DNA of 42,347 nt, from the NCBI RefSeq assembly GCF_026125825.1, contig NZ_JAHCKK010000034.1, positions 1-42,347 of the forward strand. The letters run 5' to 3'. Shown piece by piece: positions 41,644-42,347 of this stretch. This DNA comes from Hydrogenophaga sp. Its GTDB lineage: Bacteria > Pseudomonadota > Gammaproteobacteria > Burkholderiales > Burkholderiaceae_C. How positions within the stretch are numbered: position 1 is the stretch's first letter; each line of letters begins with the position of its first letter. A model generated the notes under the pieces. The model did no database searches. It had not been told where the DNA came from and saw only the letters and a list, made by a program, of their open reading frames with translations. The translations under genes and the position numbers were made by a program.

Positions 41644-42347
41644 TCCACCTTGATGCCCATGCGGCGGATGGCGTCGCCGTAGCGCTGCGTGTCCGTTGCG
41701 ATCAGTTTCTGGAACTCGGCGGGCGTGCCGCCGCCGGACTCCAGGCCCAGGCCGCTGAGGCGCTCGCGCAGATCGGGCTGCTGCAGCGCGGCGTTGAGCT
41801 CGCGGTTGAGTCGCTCGATCACGGCCGCAGGGGTGCCTGCGGGCGCCAGCACGCCGAACCAGCCGATCACCTCGAAGTCGCGGATGCCTTGTTCGATCAC
41901 GGTGGGCACATCCGGCAGCGCGCTGCTGCGGGTGCGGGTGGTCACCGCCAGCGCGCGCAGCTTGCCCGACTGGATGTGGGGCAGGGCACTGGACGGAATC
42001 TCGAAGCCGACCTGCACCTCGCCCGAGAGCAGCGCCGTGAGCGCCGGGCCGGAGCCGCGGTAGGGCACCTGGACCATGTCGGTGCCGGTGTCTTTCTTGA
42101 GGAACTCGGCCGCCAGCGCGGTGGTGGTCGCGCCGCCGCCGCCGGCCGCGTAGTTCAGCGTGCCGGGCGCCTTGCGCGCGGCGTCGAGCAACTCGGTGAG
42201 CGACTTCCAGGGCTGGGCGGCCGGGGCCACCACCACCACCGGCGTGGCGGCGAGCTTGATCACCGGCGCAAAGGCCTTGATCGGGTCGTAGCGCAGCGTG
42301 GGGTAGAGCGCGCCGCTGCCGGCGTGCCCGCTGGTCACCAGCAACAG
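41640..42347 (-). CDS. Bug/TctC-family receptor (partial, 5' end outside window)
   Basis: The last 235 residues of a Bug receptor: LRYDPIKAFAPVIKLAATPV, APGTLNYAAGGGGATTTALA, VQVPYRGSGPALTALLSGEV and DVPTVIEQGIRDFEVIGWFG. The signal peptide and VPFxxGG segment lie beyond the window. The frame reads to the last base. It is coupled to the following FAD oxidoreductase (ATGA overlap), the same receptor-flavoprotein pairing as at 28997-31317. Confidence 0.9.
   Translation of the reverse strand: MLLVTSGHAGSGALYPTLRYDPIKAFAPVIKLAATPVVVVAPAAQPWKSLTELLDAARKAPGTLNYAAGGGGATTTALAAEFLKKDTGTDMVQVPYRGSGPALTALLSGEVQVGFEIPSSALPHIQSGKLRALAVTTRTRSSALPDVPTVIEQGIRDFEVIGWFGVLAPAGTPAAVIERLNRELNAALQQPDLRERLSGLGLESGGGTPAEFQKLIATDTQRYGDAIRRMGIKVE

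Noticed and set aside
1-42347. CRISPR arrays, tRNA genes, toxin-antitoxin pairs, prophage or transposase genes
   Set aside because: Looked for on both strands; no regularly spaced repeats, cloverleaf-like sequences or recognisable proteins of these types were found.

Overview
The window (about two-thirds G+C) reads as a chromosomal segment of a betaproteobacterium of the Burkholderiales, most likely Comamonadaceae (Hydrogenophaga/Acidovorax/Variovorax-like). Supporting signs are three tripartite-tricarboxylate (Bug/TctC) receptors without TctA/TctB, many ATGA/GTGA stop-start overlaps, GTG and TTG starts, and dispersed GC-rich hairpin repeats of the kind common in that family. The assignment is inference. 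I saw no rRNA, tRNA, CRISPR array, integrase or intact insertion sequence.

Region 1 (1-4.1 kb): a divergent unit. An IclR regulator overlaps a partial MOT1-type molybdate/sulfate permease on the minus strand. A Bug receptor, an RraA-like aldolase/decarboxylase and a 2-hydroxyacid dehydrogenase lie on the plus strand. Region 2 (4.1-9.6 kb): small hypothetical membrane or secreted proteins, a CorC/HlyC-type membrane protein, then a looser stretch with two GNAT acetyltransferases, a 505-bp gene-poor stretch with a probable LysR relic, an AhpD-like protein and an SRAP (YedK/HMCES) protein whose catalytic Cys2 is Ser.

Region 3 (9.7-28.9 kb): twenty-one genes, all on the minus strand, almost all about sulfur. 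In transcription order: LysR, orphan sulfate-binding protein, SsuE, two SsuA paralogues, SsuD, a VOC protein, SsuC, SsuB, a molbindin, MetN, MetI, MetQ, an NtaA/DszA-type flavin monooxygenase, MetY, a cytochrome c and a flavocytochrome-c sulfide dehydrogenase flavoprotein, a CysB-type LysR, and a polar amino acid ABC importer (binding protein and two permeases, no ATPase). A simple reading is scavenging of organosulfur (import, FMNH2-dependent C-S cleavage, capture of sulfide by MetY), with a periplasmic sulfide oxidase and CysB-type control at the downstream end. A hairpin repeat family sits in several gaps of this array, and another repeat has been absorbed in frame into ssuD.

Region 4 (28.9-42.3 kb): an organic-acid uptake and catabolism cluster I cannot match to a named pathway. 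It holds Bug + FAD oxidoreductase + AroE-like dehydrogenase, a complete TRAP transporter with an apparent coupled leader peptide and a 16-bp palindromic operator, an SDR, a GntR/FCD regulator, an isocitrate-lyase/PEP-mutase-family lyase, a GlcD-like FAD oxidase and a second SDR. Converging from the right is a second FAD oxidoreductase coupled to a third Bug receptor that runs off the window.
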